DNA from: Adiantum capillus-veneris | Lineage: Eukaryota; Streptophyta; Polypodiopsida; Polypodiales; Pteridaceae | DNA: 60,000 nt | Reading direction: 5' to 3' | Assembly: GCA_014529385.2 (NCBI GenBank) | Contig: CM043969.1 | Coordinates: 71,824,676 to 71,884,675, forward strand | In this document: positions 1-11,620 of the stretch, in pieces | Numbering within the stretch: position 1 is the stretch's first letter | Layout of the letters: every line of letters starts with the position of its first letter | The notes under the pieces: model-generated | The model's input: the letters and a program-made list of their open reading frames with translations, nothing else | What the model was told of the DNA's origin: nothing | The model's database searches: none | Position numbers and translations under genes: made by a program

Positions 1-2657
1 ATGTTGGCACAAGCAATTACCATGTCTGAAGGATTCGAGGATGATGAAGAAGCATATTTTCTGGCAGCAAATCCAACAATTGTTCCGGTATTTGAGGTAG
101 ATGTGGAGCAGATCATTGATAAATATGTAGAAAAAGAGAACAGTTTGAGAATTGATCAGTTGCAGGGGAATACAGATGGTGGGGAACAGGAAAATTTAGA
201 AGAGAAGAAAATCCGAGAGGAAACTGTGATTGAAGATTCAGAATTGGATCCAAAGGAGGCAATTCAGAGAGCGGAAGCTCTGTATGATAAGATGATACAG
301 AAAGGTTCTCGAGTAAAGGAGGATGATTTACAGGATTTTAATTTGGGAACGGAGGATCATCCGAAGATGGTAAGAGTTAGTGTTCATTTGGAAGAAGGCT
401 TCAAGGAGGATTTGAAGGAATTACTGTTGGAATATATTGATGTCTTTGCATGGGATTATTCTGATTTGAAAGGCATGGATCCTCAAGTATATAAGCATTA
501 TATAAATTTGAAAACGGATGATGTTCCAGTGATTCAGCAAAGATACAGGATGAATCCAAATTATGCCAAGCAGGTGAAAGAGGAATTGGATAAATTGCTG
601 AATGCAGGGTTTATAGTGCGAGTGGATCAGGTGGAATGGTTGTCACCAATTGTAGTGGTACCCAAGAAGTCGGGGAAGTTAAGGGTTTGTGTGGATTACA
701 GAAAATTGAATGCAGCAACAGTTGCAAATTCATTTCCATTGCCTTTATTGATTTAGTTTTGGATGATGTAGCGGGACATGAGATGTACACTTTCCTTGAC
801 AGATTTTTCGGGTACAATCAAATACCAATGGCTGAGGAGGATATTGAAAAAATTTCTTTTATCACAGAATGGGGAGCTTTTGCATATACAGTAATGAGCT
901 TTGGATTGAAGAATGGACCACCATCGTTTTCTAAGGCAGCTTTTAAAACTTTTGAGCCACATTTGACAGATTTCATGAGGATTTTTATGGATGATTTTTC
1001 AGTTTTTGGGGAAAAAGTCAGGCATTTGGAATATTTGAGGAAGTGTTTTGAAAGATGTAGGATGTTTCAGATGTCACTTAATCCCCAGAAGTGTGCAATA
1101 ACAGTACAGAAGGGAAAATTGTTGGGACATATCATCTCTCAAGAAGGAATGTCGATTGATGGGGACAAGATCAATGCCATTCAGAAAGTTGTAGCTCCGG
1201 AAAATTTGAAGGCAATAATGCGGTTTGTTGGACAAATCAAATGGCATGGTAGGTATTTACGGTATTTGGCGGATGTGAGCGCACCACTTAGTCATCTGAC
1301 TAAGAAGGAAGTGGAATTTGTTTAGGGAGAAGCTCAAGAGAAGGCTTTTCAGATTATCAAAAAGATGTTGGTAGTTTCACCTATACTTCAACCACCAAAT
1401 TGAGAATTGCCATTTCATGTGTATGTTGATGCTTCCGACATGGCAGTAGGAGCTGTTTTAATGCAGGAGAAGATTAAGGGATGGTTCAGACCAGTTTATT
1501 ATGCTAGTAGAATGTTGAGAGCACCGGAGAAGAATTACACAGTTACGGAAAGGGAAGCTTTGGGAATGATTTTGCTTTGGAAAAATTCTGACATTATCTG
1601 TTGGGGAACAAAGTGGTTTTTCATGTGGATCATCAGGCTTTATTGTTTCTGGTAAAGAAGCCAAAACTGGAAGGCAGATTAGCAAGGTGGATGCTCATGT
1701 TGCAAGAATTTCATTACATAGTTGTTCATACTCTAGGAACTCAGCAAGCAGTGGCGGATTACCTCAACAGATTGAAACATAAGGAGGAATTACCAGGAGT
1801 ATCGGATAAATTTCCTGATGCGGATTTGTTCCGAGTAGAAGGACAATTTTTTGACAATTGGTATGATCAGATGGTTCAGTTTCTGACAGATGGAGTATTA
1901 CCTCCGACAATGTCTCCAGATCAGAGGAAGAAGTTTGCATTGAGGAGCATACCATTTCTAATTATAGCTGGAGAATTATATAGAAGAGGAGCAGATCAGA
2001 TTATAAGACGATGTGTTTCGGATGAAGAGCAGAAAGCAGTGTTGCAGGAGGCACATTGGGGATCAGCTGGAGGACATTTCTCAGGGGAAATTACAGGTCG
2101 GAAAATTTTACAAGCTGGACTTTGGTGGCCTTTGTTATTGAAGGATGCATATAGTTTTGCCAAGGAATGTATTCAATGTCAAAAGATGGGGCAGCCTACA
2201 CAAAGGGACAGGATGCAGGATCATCCAGTATTGCCATTAGAACCATTTCAGAAGTGGGGAATGGATTTTGTAGGTCCAATAAAACCAAGGGCAAAGAGGA
2301 AAGGTTCCAAATACATTCTTGTTGCAACAAATTATGCTACCAAATGGGTGGAAGCAGTGGCTTTGAGAGATAATAAAGCAGCAAGTGTAGCAAGGTTTCT
2401 ATATAAAAACATTATGACAAGATTCGGATGTCCTATTGAGTTGGTGTCGGATCAGGGAACACATTTTTTGAATTCTGTGATTCAGGAGTTGACATCTAGA
2501 CATATGATTTTGCATAAGAAATCTACCCCATATCATCCTCAAGAAAATGGGCAGATAGAAAGCTCTAATAAAGTGTTGGTGAGAATTTTGAAGAAGATTG
2601 TGTCAGAAAACAAATCGGATTGGGATGACAAGTTGGATTCAGCACTATGGACTTTTA
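1..2657 (+). pseudogene. Athila/Tat-like Ty3/gypsy pol, partial, copy 1
   Basis: This is the reverse transcriptase, RNase H and integrase part of a plant Ty3/gypsy polyprotein, entering the window mid-gene. Visible motifs are the RT start region (VVPKKSGKLRVCVDYRKLN, about 655-715), the catalytic box FMDDFSVFG near 985-1015, the RNase H start (VYVDASD, about 1420), the integrase zinc finger with CIQC near 2167, and the catalytic run MDFVGP, SDQGTHF, ENGQIESS (2260-2570). FMDDFSVFG and the integrase wording point to the Athila/Tat lineage. Breaks are a frameshift near 750, TAG at 1323-1325, TGA at 1401-1403, a frameshift near 1572 and TGA at 1589-1591. All except the last are shared with 50858-53514. 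Similarity to that copy stops at 2657-2662, inside the integrase. Confidence 0.93.
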
Positions 2658-4369
2658 TGGACGTTAAAAAATCTCTGTTGTATACACAATAGAATACTGT
2701 GTAGCGTATAAACTCTTCTTTGCATTTAGTATTCGTGCTTCCTGCTGTGCACGCTACCGACTGTGTGCTAGGGTTTGGTCGGTAGGTGAATGTAGTAGCG
2801 AATGCGGTGCGACATTGTTTGGAACAGTCGGATCTCTAGCTGGGGACAATCCCTAAGTATATGGCCCATATGGGCGACCTCGAGTGTGTGTAAGGTGATC
2901 CTATTTGATGGTTATGCAAACCACAATTGGTGATTTATGTCATATCCCAAAAATTGTGCATATGTTTTTTATATTTTTTATTATTAAATATTATCCTTAA
3001 AATAAAGTCCATTTTTATTATTTATTTATTTAGTTCAATTATTTGTATACAAATACTTTACATGGACACAATTGGAAAATATATATCCGCACTTTCATTA
3101 GTTTTCCATAGCAATGTTTATTTTGTAAGAAATTACACACCATAAAATTGTTTGAATGAGCATAAAATACAAGATTCATGTGAGTTTGAAACCTTGAAAA
3201 ATGCTTACTTGATGGGTATTGGCGTATAGATACATTATAGATCTTAAGTTTTTCTCCATAACCTCATCATGTTGATGATGAAAAAGGTTTTCCTCATTGT
3301 CAGCATTTTAAGGATTTGGGTTTTTTTATTATAACAAAAGTCTAGTCTCATAACTAAGTTATGAAGCTTGACTTCTTGCTATTATAAGTTTTTCCTATCT
3401 ATACACCTTGAAATCTATGCAAAATCTTATTTTGATAAGAAGCTATATTCAACTTATGGAAATTTTATCAAAACTCTACTAATTTTTAAAGATTTTTTCA
3501 TCTTAAAACTTATCACCATAATCTTAATTTGTTATTAATTTTGACAAAATCAAAATTTGGCTATGTTCTTCACCTCATAGCTGACTTAAGGTATGAACAT
3601 GACCGATTTTTTTTTTCTAGCTTCATCAAATAATTATGACAAGTTGCTGGAAAAACACGACACTTTAGTGTCTGAAGACACTTGAGTGTTCAATCACAGA
3701 ACTAGTGTTAAGAACCTTGGGGGAAATTCTTCTGTGCGGGCTATACACACAAATTTCATTCTCAAACTCGCATTTCAAAATCTACAATGGTTTCATTTTC
3801 AATCTCTATTAGTTAAGTTGCTAGGTTTTAAGTGCTTATGAAAATATGGAGAGATTTAGATTTGCACATAGATTGTGCGTTGAGTAGCCGTCAACAAAAT
3901 GGAATGAGCAAGAGCGTGAATTGGTTTATAGTTCCATAGTGGAGAACGCAACACATCTTTCGGTGAAACCAACCAAAACACCCTCTTTATGTTGACACTC
4001 CCACATTTCCTTGTCGGTTGAAACCTTGCATTCAAAAATTGACCACATTAGCCGCACAATGCATGGGCCAATCATGGGGTTTTAGCTCCTCATGCATCAG
4101 GGTTCTTTTGATAACAACACCTACACCATCATGCTCTCTTTTTCCATGTCCTAAAATGGAGAAGTTGTGCATCATATGCAATCTTGTCAACTAAAAGTAC
4201 CTGGCTACAAAATAGTGTGGCCGTCGTGCCTTGAACTGTGAAGCAACACCATCTGACCATACCCAATGATAATGCAAATGAAATTATTATTGTTTCATCC
4301 AGCTATCATGCATCATTTTTTTTTTGAACAAAGGGTATGTTATGGAGCTTATCATATGATGTGTAAAAA
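2658..4369. other. Unassigned sequence after a pol breakpoint
   Basis: From 2658 the sequence no longer matches the second pol copy. It is AT-rich, with a somewhat more GC-rich patch at 2745-2900. No reading frame longer than about 70 codons looks like a known protein. I see no LTR pair, target duplication or RNA gene. It may be another decayed element that cut off the pol, or a deletion junction; the sequence does not say which. Confidence 0.5.
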
Positions 4370-4800
4370 CTCAGAGTCTTCCCAATAACTCCAAAATTTT
4401 GGATAGAATACTAGGGGATGATGAGATTTGGACAACCGTCTAAATCTCAATCCCAAACTAGAATTGGAACTCTTATCATCTCTAAGAAATACTGAAACCT
4501 AGGGTATGAGATCTAGACAACCAACCACAAATCTGATACATGTGATTTGGATAGTTCTCCAAATTTCATAGACTCGTGACTCACAAATTTAGGACTCACA
4601 TGTGTGTTCTTCTCTGATATTAAAATTTTGGCTCTTGAAGTTTGGCCAACCATCCAAATCAAACTCTCTACTCAAAACTAAAAGTGGTGGTCCTTCAGTT
4701 GTGCAAGTGCTATCGCATGATATTTGGATAGCCATCCAAATATCAACCCTACAAACCCCTCCTCATGAGACTTGGACGATGGTCTACATCCCTTTAGGAG
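4370..4800. repeat. Patch of diverged satellite, same family as 9360-11620
   Basis: The phrases typical of the larger array recur here: gagatttggacaacc, aaatctcaa, aaacctagggtatgag, agatctagacaacc and catagactcgtgactca. The spacing is irregular and similarity is moderate. It is probably an edge or dispersed fragment of the same satellite. Confidence 0.6.
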
Positions 4801-5367
4801 AAGCAAAAGAAGAGATCAATTTCAAGAGGATAATCGGCAAGAGCCATTCAAAACTTAAGAGCCTTTGGGTTCAATTCTCTTGCAAATTTTGTACAAACCA
4901 TTATTTCTTCATTATAACAATTCAAAAGAAATACAAAAACTACTTTCATAGACCTCTTAACGTATAAAGGCTTGCCCTTACAAAATATATGTTTCATTTA
5001 AAGACACTCTCACCTTAGGGTTGGGTTATCATATTATCTTTCTATGTGCTAGGGATTTTGTAAAGATCATGTCAGATTTACTATTTGAATCCTATAGCCT
5101 TTTGGCTAGAATATTGTCTTAGAGAGTCTTACAAAGTCAAGATAGTAGGGTGTTATCCTTGCCCTTGTGTGAATTTCTAGGGCTGATAAGTAAGATAGTA
5201 ACTTGTGAAATGTCTAGCAAGGGAACACTAGCATGGTGCTACCATTGTCCTTGCTTAATGTGTGGTTTTTGACAAGCAAAGAAAAAGAGTAGCTTGTACA
5301 ATGTTGAGCATAACCTTTCTTTCCTCAATATATGTGATGGGAAAGTTAGAAATTTGTCACATTGGTT
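4801..5367. other. Unassigned flank of copia element E
   Basis: AT-rich sequence with no recognisable gene. It ends at the target duplication ttggg (5368-5372) of the copia element. Confidence 0.5.
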
Positions 5368-5372
5368 TTGGG

Positions 5373-5565
5373 TGTTGAGGTAAAGCCCCATGTGGCCGGT
5401 TAGGCCAAATGCCCACCCACTATACTTATTCATAATGTACATAATAAAATAAGGGGGACTCACATATTGAAAGTGAGTTTTAGCCCCTGCAAACACAAGG
5501 TCTCCTCTTCTCCTCTCTTCTCCATTGCTGCACACACTCCCACGCACTCCCGCTTGTGCACTTCA
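5373..5565 (+). repeat. 5' LTR of copia E
   Basis: Pairs with 8819-9004 and shares the long phrase around ccatgtggccggttaggcc. The LTR family resembles that of copia D: both start tgttg, carry a pyrimidine-rich ctcctctcttctcc stretch and a CA-rich tract, and end gcacttca. Confidence 0.93.
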
Positions 5566-5567
5566 AC

Positions 5568-5579
5568 CAGTATCAGAGC
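5568..5579 (+). other. Primer-binding site of copia E (initiator tRNA-Met type)
   Basis: cagtatcagagc lies two bases after the LTR. It matches the usual plant initiator-Met site tggtatcagagc at 10 of 12 positions. Confidence 0.8.
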
Positions 5580-6989
5580 TCATGGAGAATGTGGAGAGCA
5601 CGGAGACATTGTGGTGGAGATTGCAATGAAGCTGTGAAATTTTCAACACTATTTTGCAGTAGAATTTTGGATGAGAAAAAGATTAGTTTATTTTTACAGA
5701 TCTGTTTTGACCTGTAAAAACAACCCATTTCAGATCCATTCCAGTAATTCCTAATTATATTCTTGAGATCTATAACTTTGTATAAGGAAGTTTCTGCAAA
5801 TTCTGAATGGTTTGAGAGATATAGGGTAACCAGTTGTTGCATGGTGTTCGGAAAGTCGAAGATTATGTATGCCTATTGTGGTGATTTGCTACATTCGGAG
5901 AGCTCGGATTGAGCTTTTTCATTCTCTTGTTTTGTGCATTGTTGTTTTGCTCTCAATGAAGAGAGTGTGGATTGAGAATTTTCAACAAATTTATGCGCAT
6001 ACATTGAGAACACTTTGTGGATGTATGCATTCTTGTGGACTCTCAGGATTCGAGAGTGGATTCATCACAGGTTATGTGCATTGACTTATGCGATTAAACA
6101 GATTTCAAGAGTGTGGTGCACGGAGAGAGTTTTGCAAACATTTTTGGCATGACTCTGAGTTGAATTTTCAGCTAATTTGGATGCTCATTTGTTGATACAC
6201 ATTTGGTGCATGCTTGATGCTCGTTTATATTGTCATGTGGATACACATGATGTACACTTTTCGGCGGATGATATTGTTCGCCTTGCAATGGCATACGTGG
6301 GCTGATTTTCAGATGTTTTGAGCATCAATTTGTGCCATATTTTGGTTGGTTTGCGTCCAAGTTTATGCTAGTATATGCCTCGCTTATAAAGTGCGGTTGA
6401 TGCACTTTGTGTTTCGGATTACAAGATTGTGTTCCAAGTTTAGGGAGCTGAGACTTTGGGGAAACTCATGTCTTGAGTGCGGATTTTGTGCATGATTTAA
6501 TCACGGTTTTGAACATGTTCATGGCATGTATGGTTATTATGGTTAGATAGCCAAATAATGCCAAAACTCTGCCGCATTTTTCTTGCGAGTTTATTTGTTT
6601 ATGAGCATGGTTTGCAGCCGTGTTTTGATTGCATTTGGCACTCAGTGGTTGCTTTGCCATAGTGTTTTGGCATCACATTGTGAGAGTGTTTGCTCATCGG
6701 ATTATGTCATTTAACATGTATTTTGTAATCTTTCAGGAGGGAGATTGTTAATGATAGTTTCATCAGTTACCACATAGTGCTCTTGGATTAGAGTGGGTTT
6801 TTTGGCATCATTTGAGCGGTTTTGTTCAATTTTTTTGCTACATTGATCGCCATATTTGCTGACAATTCTCTTAGACAGCTTATACCAGCTTATGTTGTAT
6901 TTTGACAGTACTTGGTGTATGAGTTAGCCAGGCTTTGGCTATTGTCAATTGATCGATTATTGCTTGATCTTGTCATAGGTTATCGCCAT
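5580..6989 (+). other. Leader of copia E
   Basis: About 1.4 kb between the primer-binding site and the first gag-like codons. I see no conserved protein in it; short open frames here are not convincing. Confidence 0.5.
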
Positions 6990-7396
6990 AGATTTGGCAT
7001 ATAAATCATTGTCAGGGTTTATTCTTTTCCATACGAAGTTTGATGGTTCAAACTTTGAGCATTGGAAAGTAGGTATGCATAATGCATTGAATGGGTTGGG
7101 CCAAGTGTTGCCACTATAGGGCATGGATACTAGGCTGGAGTCAGTGACTAAGGATGAGTGGGAGGACTTAGATGATCTTGCACGTTCAACAATCATGTTA
7201 CATCTTGGTGAGCCTGTTTATCGCATTGGTTTGTATGCATGTACATCTAGAGAGTTATGGAAAATATTGTGCAATGATTTTTGGCACAAATGAGTCTAGA
7301 GAGATAACTACAATCAAAGGAAAATATTGCAGACACAAAGATGTTACATGTTGGCACTGTGGTCATACAACACATGTACATAGGTGTTGTTTTTGA
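6990..7396 (+). pseudogene. copia E gag remnant with zinc knuckle
   Basis: Reading through stops gives a copia Gag core (about 7030-7270: FEHWKVGMHNAL, then DEWEDLDDLARSTIMLHL). It is followed closely by a CX2CX4HX4C zinc knuckle, CWHCGHTTHVHRCC (7349-7390), which would bind element RNA in the particle. The distance between core and knuckle is much shorter than usual, so the central and C-terminal Gag core is deleted. In-frame stops, for example within the core near 7117, disable it. The related gag remnant of copia D at 30060 has a matching RSTIML segment. Confidence 0.75.
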
Positions 7397-7399
7397 CGG

Positions 7400-8172
7400 A
7401 TGAGACAGCACAAGAGGGATGCTGTCACTTTGGATGATGTGGGAGTAGATGTAGCGTATGTGACTACGCATGACGGAGATGTTGAATTTTCTTCCATGTT
7501 TACACTTGACTTTCTTATGTTGGTTTTTGACGACACATTACCTTCGCATTGGATACTAGATGTGAGTGCTAAATTTCATGTCACGCCGAGTCGTGAGTGG
7601 TTTAGCACATATACTAGTGGTATGCTTGGATGCGTGTGTCTAGTTGATGGTTCAATGAATGACATAGTTGGTGCATGAGATGTTAGACTATTGTTACCGA
7701 GTGGTGCATTGGATACTAGATGTGAGTGCTAAAATTTCATGTCACACCGAGTCGTGAGTAGTTAGCCACATATACTAGTGGTATGCTTGGATGTGTGTGT
7801 CTAGCTGATGGTTCAATGCATGACATAGTTGGTGCAGGAGATGTCAGACTATTATTGCCGAGTGGTGCATCATATGTGTTGCAAGATGTACGTCATGTGC
7901 CAAGTTTGACACAAATCTTGATATCTGTGAGTAAGTTGCGAGATAGTGGGTGCCAGGTAGTGCTTCACGAGCACAGTTTTAGATTGCATCGTGGACAACT
8001 AGTCATAGTGAGAGGTGCTAGTGTTGGCATGATTCACATACCAGTATGTCATGTGCGAGACAATACAATCTTTGTCAATATGCAGCCATGCAAAGAGACG
8101 AGGCATGTCTCCTTTGCGGATAGGTTGCATGATGCTCCAGTTTGTGAGAATGTTGAGATAGTTGTGCAGTAG
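7400..8172 (+). pseudogene. copia E protease region with internal tandem duplication
   Basis: The frame encodes the aspartic protease part of a copia polyprotein: HWILDVSAKFHVTPSREWF, then DVRHVPSLTQILISVSKLRDSG (split here: DVRHVPSLTQ and ILISVSKL). In active copia proteases the first motif reads as an Asp-Ser-Gly-Ala type catalytic loop. Here it is DVSAK, so the glycine-containing loop is lost. A 160-bp unit that includes this loop is duplicated in tandem (7546-7705 and 7706-7866), and a stop ends the first copy near 7676. The second copy runs on into the rest of the protease. Confidence 0.8.
7546..7866 (+). repeat. 160-bp tandem duplication in copia E
   Basis: Two adjacent copies begin gcattggatactagatg at 7546 and 7706. 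They differ at several positions and by one-base indels, so the duplication is not recent. Confidence 0.9.
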
Positions 8173-8690
8173 GGCATGTCATTCATGGATATAATGATGG
8201 AAATGAATGGCTTGAGTGCTGAGGATTCAACCATGATTCATTCATTCATGGATAAGCTTAGGCTAGAGGCTGATGCGTGTGAGTTGGAGCTAGACATTTC
8301 TCTTGCCACACAGGGTTCAAGACAAACATATGCTCTTGGTGCACATGTGGCATGAGATAGACACAAGGATGGATTCCAGGGATTGGAGTTCGGGTGTAAG
8401 GGTGATTTCCATGAGTGGAGTTGTGAGCCAGATTTGCTTGAGATGGTCACATTGGCAGAGATTGCCAGGATTGCATCAGCATTCGAGAGTCTCATGTACG
8501 AGATACTGATCTCGAGACCCAATATTGCATTTGCGATAGGTGCATTTGTAGTGGGAGTAGTCAACCATGCAATGACTGATATTGGCCTTGAGCATAAAGG
8601 CACTTTGCAGCATATGGTGAGATACCTACAAGATGTGTGCGACTTTGGTGAGGGGTATGATGTCAATCGCTCTATAATTTCTCTACATTA
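8173..8690 (+). pseudogene. copia E RT/RNase H tail
   Basis: The clearest part is near 8495-8640, LMYEILISRPNIAFAIGAF followed by LQHMVRYLQ. This corresponds to the segment between reverse transcriptase and RNase H in copia polyproteins, and copia D has the matching SLMYAMIATHPDIAFVVGV at 36030-36090. The integrase, RT fingers and palm, and RNase H catalytic residues are absent. The upstream part (8173-8480) is open in pieces but not recognisable. Confidence 0.7.
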
Positions 8691-8807
8691 GAGATGGATG
8701 CACACAGATTCAGTGAGCCAGTGCTCATTGGTTGAGGTCATACTTGTGATGACCTTGTACAAGTTTTGTACGGTTTTATTTTTTGTCTCACAGCCACATT
8801 GGTCTTT

Positions 8808-8818
8808 ACGTGGGAGGT
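8808..8818 (+). other. Polypurine tract of copia E
   Basis: acgtgggaggt abuts the 3' LTR. The same gtgggaggt precedes the 3' LTR of copia D. Confidence 0.75.
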
Positions 8819-9004
8819 TGTTGGGATAAAGCCCCATGTGGCCGGTTAGGCCATGTGCCTCCCCACTATACTTATTCATTATGTACATAATAGAATAAGG
8901 GGGCTCACATATTGAAAGTGAATTTTAGCCCCTGCAAACAAGGTCTCCTCTTCTCCTCTCTTCTCCATTGCTACACACACACATGCTCCCGCTCGCGCAC
9001 TTCA
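8819..9004 (+). repeat. 3' LTR of copia E
   Basis: Pairs with 5373-5565. Its last bases, gcacttca, are followed directly by the ttggg target duplication. Confidence 0.93.
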
Positions 9005-9359
9005 TTGGGCAGATGACTTATTTGTGTTTTACTTGCATGCAAAATTCTTATGTGTTAAAGTGGTACTATTGTTCAGTAGGTATTGTAGACAAGATAAGGA
9101 CATGCTTAGTTTAGGACGGCTGTCCAAAACTCGTATGCCACCATTGTTTTTTCCTTCAAAACAAAACTTCATGAGATGTTTAAATCTACAGAGATGGAAT
9201 GCTAAGGAATGGAGCTCTACAGAAGATGCATGATATTTGTACGGACATCCCAATCTCAACATTTCTAAGGTGAAATTTTGTTACCATGCCTCAAGTTGCT
9301 AGGCTAAAAGTTGCAACAAATCATGGATAAAGGTTGTCTTTAGATATTATTTGATAATT

Positions 9360-11620
9360 TAAATAACACTTTTAACAGATGTTCAATAGTAGTAAATGTA
9401 CTCTTCCCTCTGAAATGGTCATGAAGGTGGATCATCCAAATCTCAACCTCAACCTCAAACCATGCTTGAACATGAGATTTCAATGGTTGTCCAAACCTCA
9501 TAGACTTGTCACTCATCATAGATTTAAAACTCTTAACCTTTAACAAGTACAAAAACTTATGAGAAGAGCTTTTTCAATCGTCCAAATTTTAAGACCAAAG
9601 AGAATCCATGCTTGACCATGAGATTTGGACAAATCTCATAAACTTTCACCCATTGATTTAGGACTCTTATCATTGATTTTAAATATGAAAACCTATGGTA
9701 TGCGATCTCGACAACAATTTAGATCTCAACCCCAAACCAAATTTAAATAACCATCAAAATCTTAAACCCAAGCTTCAAAGGTCACATGAGTCCAAATCTC
9801 AACCCCAAATCGAATCCATGCTTGAGCATGAAATTTGGATGGTTTCTAATTCTCAGAGATTTTTCACTTAAAGATTTAAGACCCTCAATGTCTCTAACAA
9901 ATGAAGAAACCTAGGAGATGAGTTTTAGGTAATTGTCCATATCTCAAGCACAAGAAGATCCACGGCCAAGCATATTTTTTTGGCGGTTGTCCAAATCTCA
10001 TACACTTGTCACTCATTGATTTAGGACTCTTAACATCTCTAACATATACAAAAGCCTATGAGATGAGATCTAAATAACGGTTTTGATCTTAGCCAAAACC
10101 AGATTTAAACAACAATCCAATAAACCCAAGATTCAAAGATCACCTTTTACATAGGTTTGGTGCAACTAGATACACAATCCGGTGTTTGTTAATTTTACTT
10201 ATGGGTTTTGTACCAATTATGGTTGATTTTCCACTCAATTTCCATTTCTCAAAGCTTATCTCAAATCCATGACCCTTGATCAGTTTTGTTGACATGTTCA
10301 TATCCTTATCAAATACAAAAACCTACGAGATGAAATCTAGAAAATCGTCAAAAGCTCTACCCAAAATAAGATCCATGCTTGAACATTGGATTTGATTGGT
10401 TGTCCAAATCTAGTAGAATTGCCACACTTTGGTTTAAGACAATTAAAATTCCTAAAAAATATAGATACATGTGCGATAATGAGATTTGGACAGCTATATG
10501 TAATTCAAGCCCAATCTTTACCTGTTAACAACCTTTCTCATAGCATTGATGCAACCATATGCCAAACAGACTTTTGTTGATTTGACGTATGGTTCTTGGG
10601 CCTATTATGGATGATTGTTTAATTCCTAAGGCTTATCTCAAGTTAAAAATCCTTGGTCACTCTTATTGACATATTAACATCCCTAACAAATACACAAACC
10701 TACAAGATGAGTTTTGGAAAATCGTTCAAATCTCAAGCTCAAAGAAGATCCATGCTTGACCATGATATTTGGACAATTTTCCAAATCTCATAGGCTTGAC
10801 ACCCATTGATTCAACAATCTTAACACCTTTAGCAGATACAAAAACCTATGGGGGGATGATATCTAGACAACGTCTAATCTCAACCCAAACTAGATTTAAA
10901 CCACCATCCAAAGCTTAAACCCAATCTCTATACCACCTATCTCATGAGTTTGGTTCAACCAAATACCACATTATCCATTTTCTATTTTTACTTATGGGTC
11001 TTGTACCAAATATGGTAGATTGTCCATTTCTCAAAGCTTAGCTCAAATTCAATACCCTTGATCAATAGTTTTTACATATTAATATCCATGAGAAATACAC
11101 AAACCTAGGGAATGTGATTTGGAAAATTGTCCAAATCTCAAACTCAAAGAGAATCCATGCTTTAAAATGAGATTTGGACGGTTGTCTCGATCCAATAGAT
11201 TTGTGACTCTTAAATATAGAACATTTAACATGCATAACAAATAAAGACACCTATGGGATAATGAGTTTTGGAAATTCATCCATATATCAACCTCAAATAA
11301 GATTTAGAGAGTGATCAATGTCTTAACCCAAGCTTCAATGACAACATTTCTCATGGGATTTCTACTACTAGACACCATATTTTACTTTTGTTAAATTGAC
11401 ATGTGGATCTTGCACCTCTTATAGTCAATTGCTTCAAGTATAAAAGCCTTGATCACTCTTTTTGACATCTTAGCATCCCTAAAAAATACACAAACTAGGG
11501 AATTATATTTGGGCAATTGACCATATCTCATAAACTTGTCACTTATAGAATTGTGGTCTTAACATAATCTAACAAATTTTTAAACTTAGGGGTTAATGCG
11601 ATCTAGAAACTCATCTAGAT
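9360..11620. repeat. Diverged tandem satellite, period about 390 bp
   Basis: A phrase of the type aaacctatgagatgagatct recurs near 9549, 9691, 9902, 10049, 10317, 10463, 10694, 10840, 11098, 11243 and 11490. Within each pair the spacing is 142-147 bp, and pair-to-pair spacing is 353, 415, 377, 404 and 392 bp. This gives a composite unit near 390 bp with two related halves. Other shared phrases are catgcttgaacatgagattt, tagacttgtcactcattga and tttaggactcttaac. Units are heavily diverged. No protein is encoded. Confidence 0.8.

Larger units (their letters stand above)
5373..9004 (+). mobile_element. Internally deleted Ty1/copia element E
   Basis: A 3.6-kb LTR retrotransposon. Both LTRs begin tgttg and end gcacttca, and the element is flanked by an exact 5-bp duplication, ttggg, at 5368-5372 and 9005-9009. 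A primer-binding site follows the left LTR and a purine tract precedes the right one. Inside are a long leader, a gag remnant, a zinc knuckle, a protease region and the tail of the RT/RNase H region. Most of integrase and reverse transcriptase is missing, so it could only have moved with borrowed enzymes, or it was deleted after insertion. The LTRs (193 and 186 bp) differ at roughly a dozen sites plus small indels, so the insertion is old. Confidence 0.92.
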
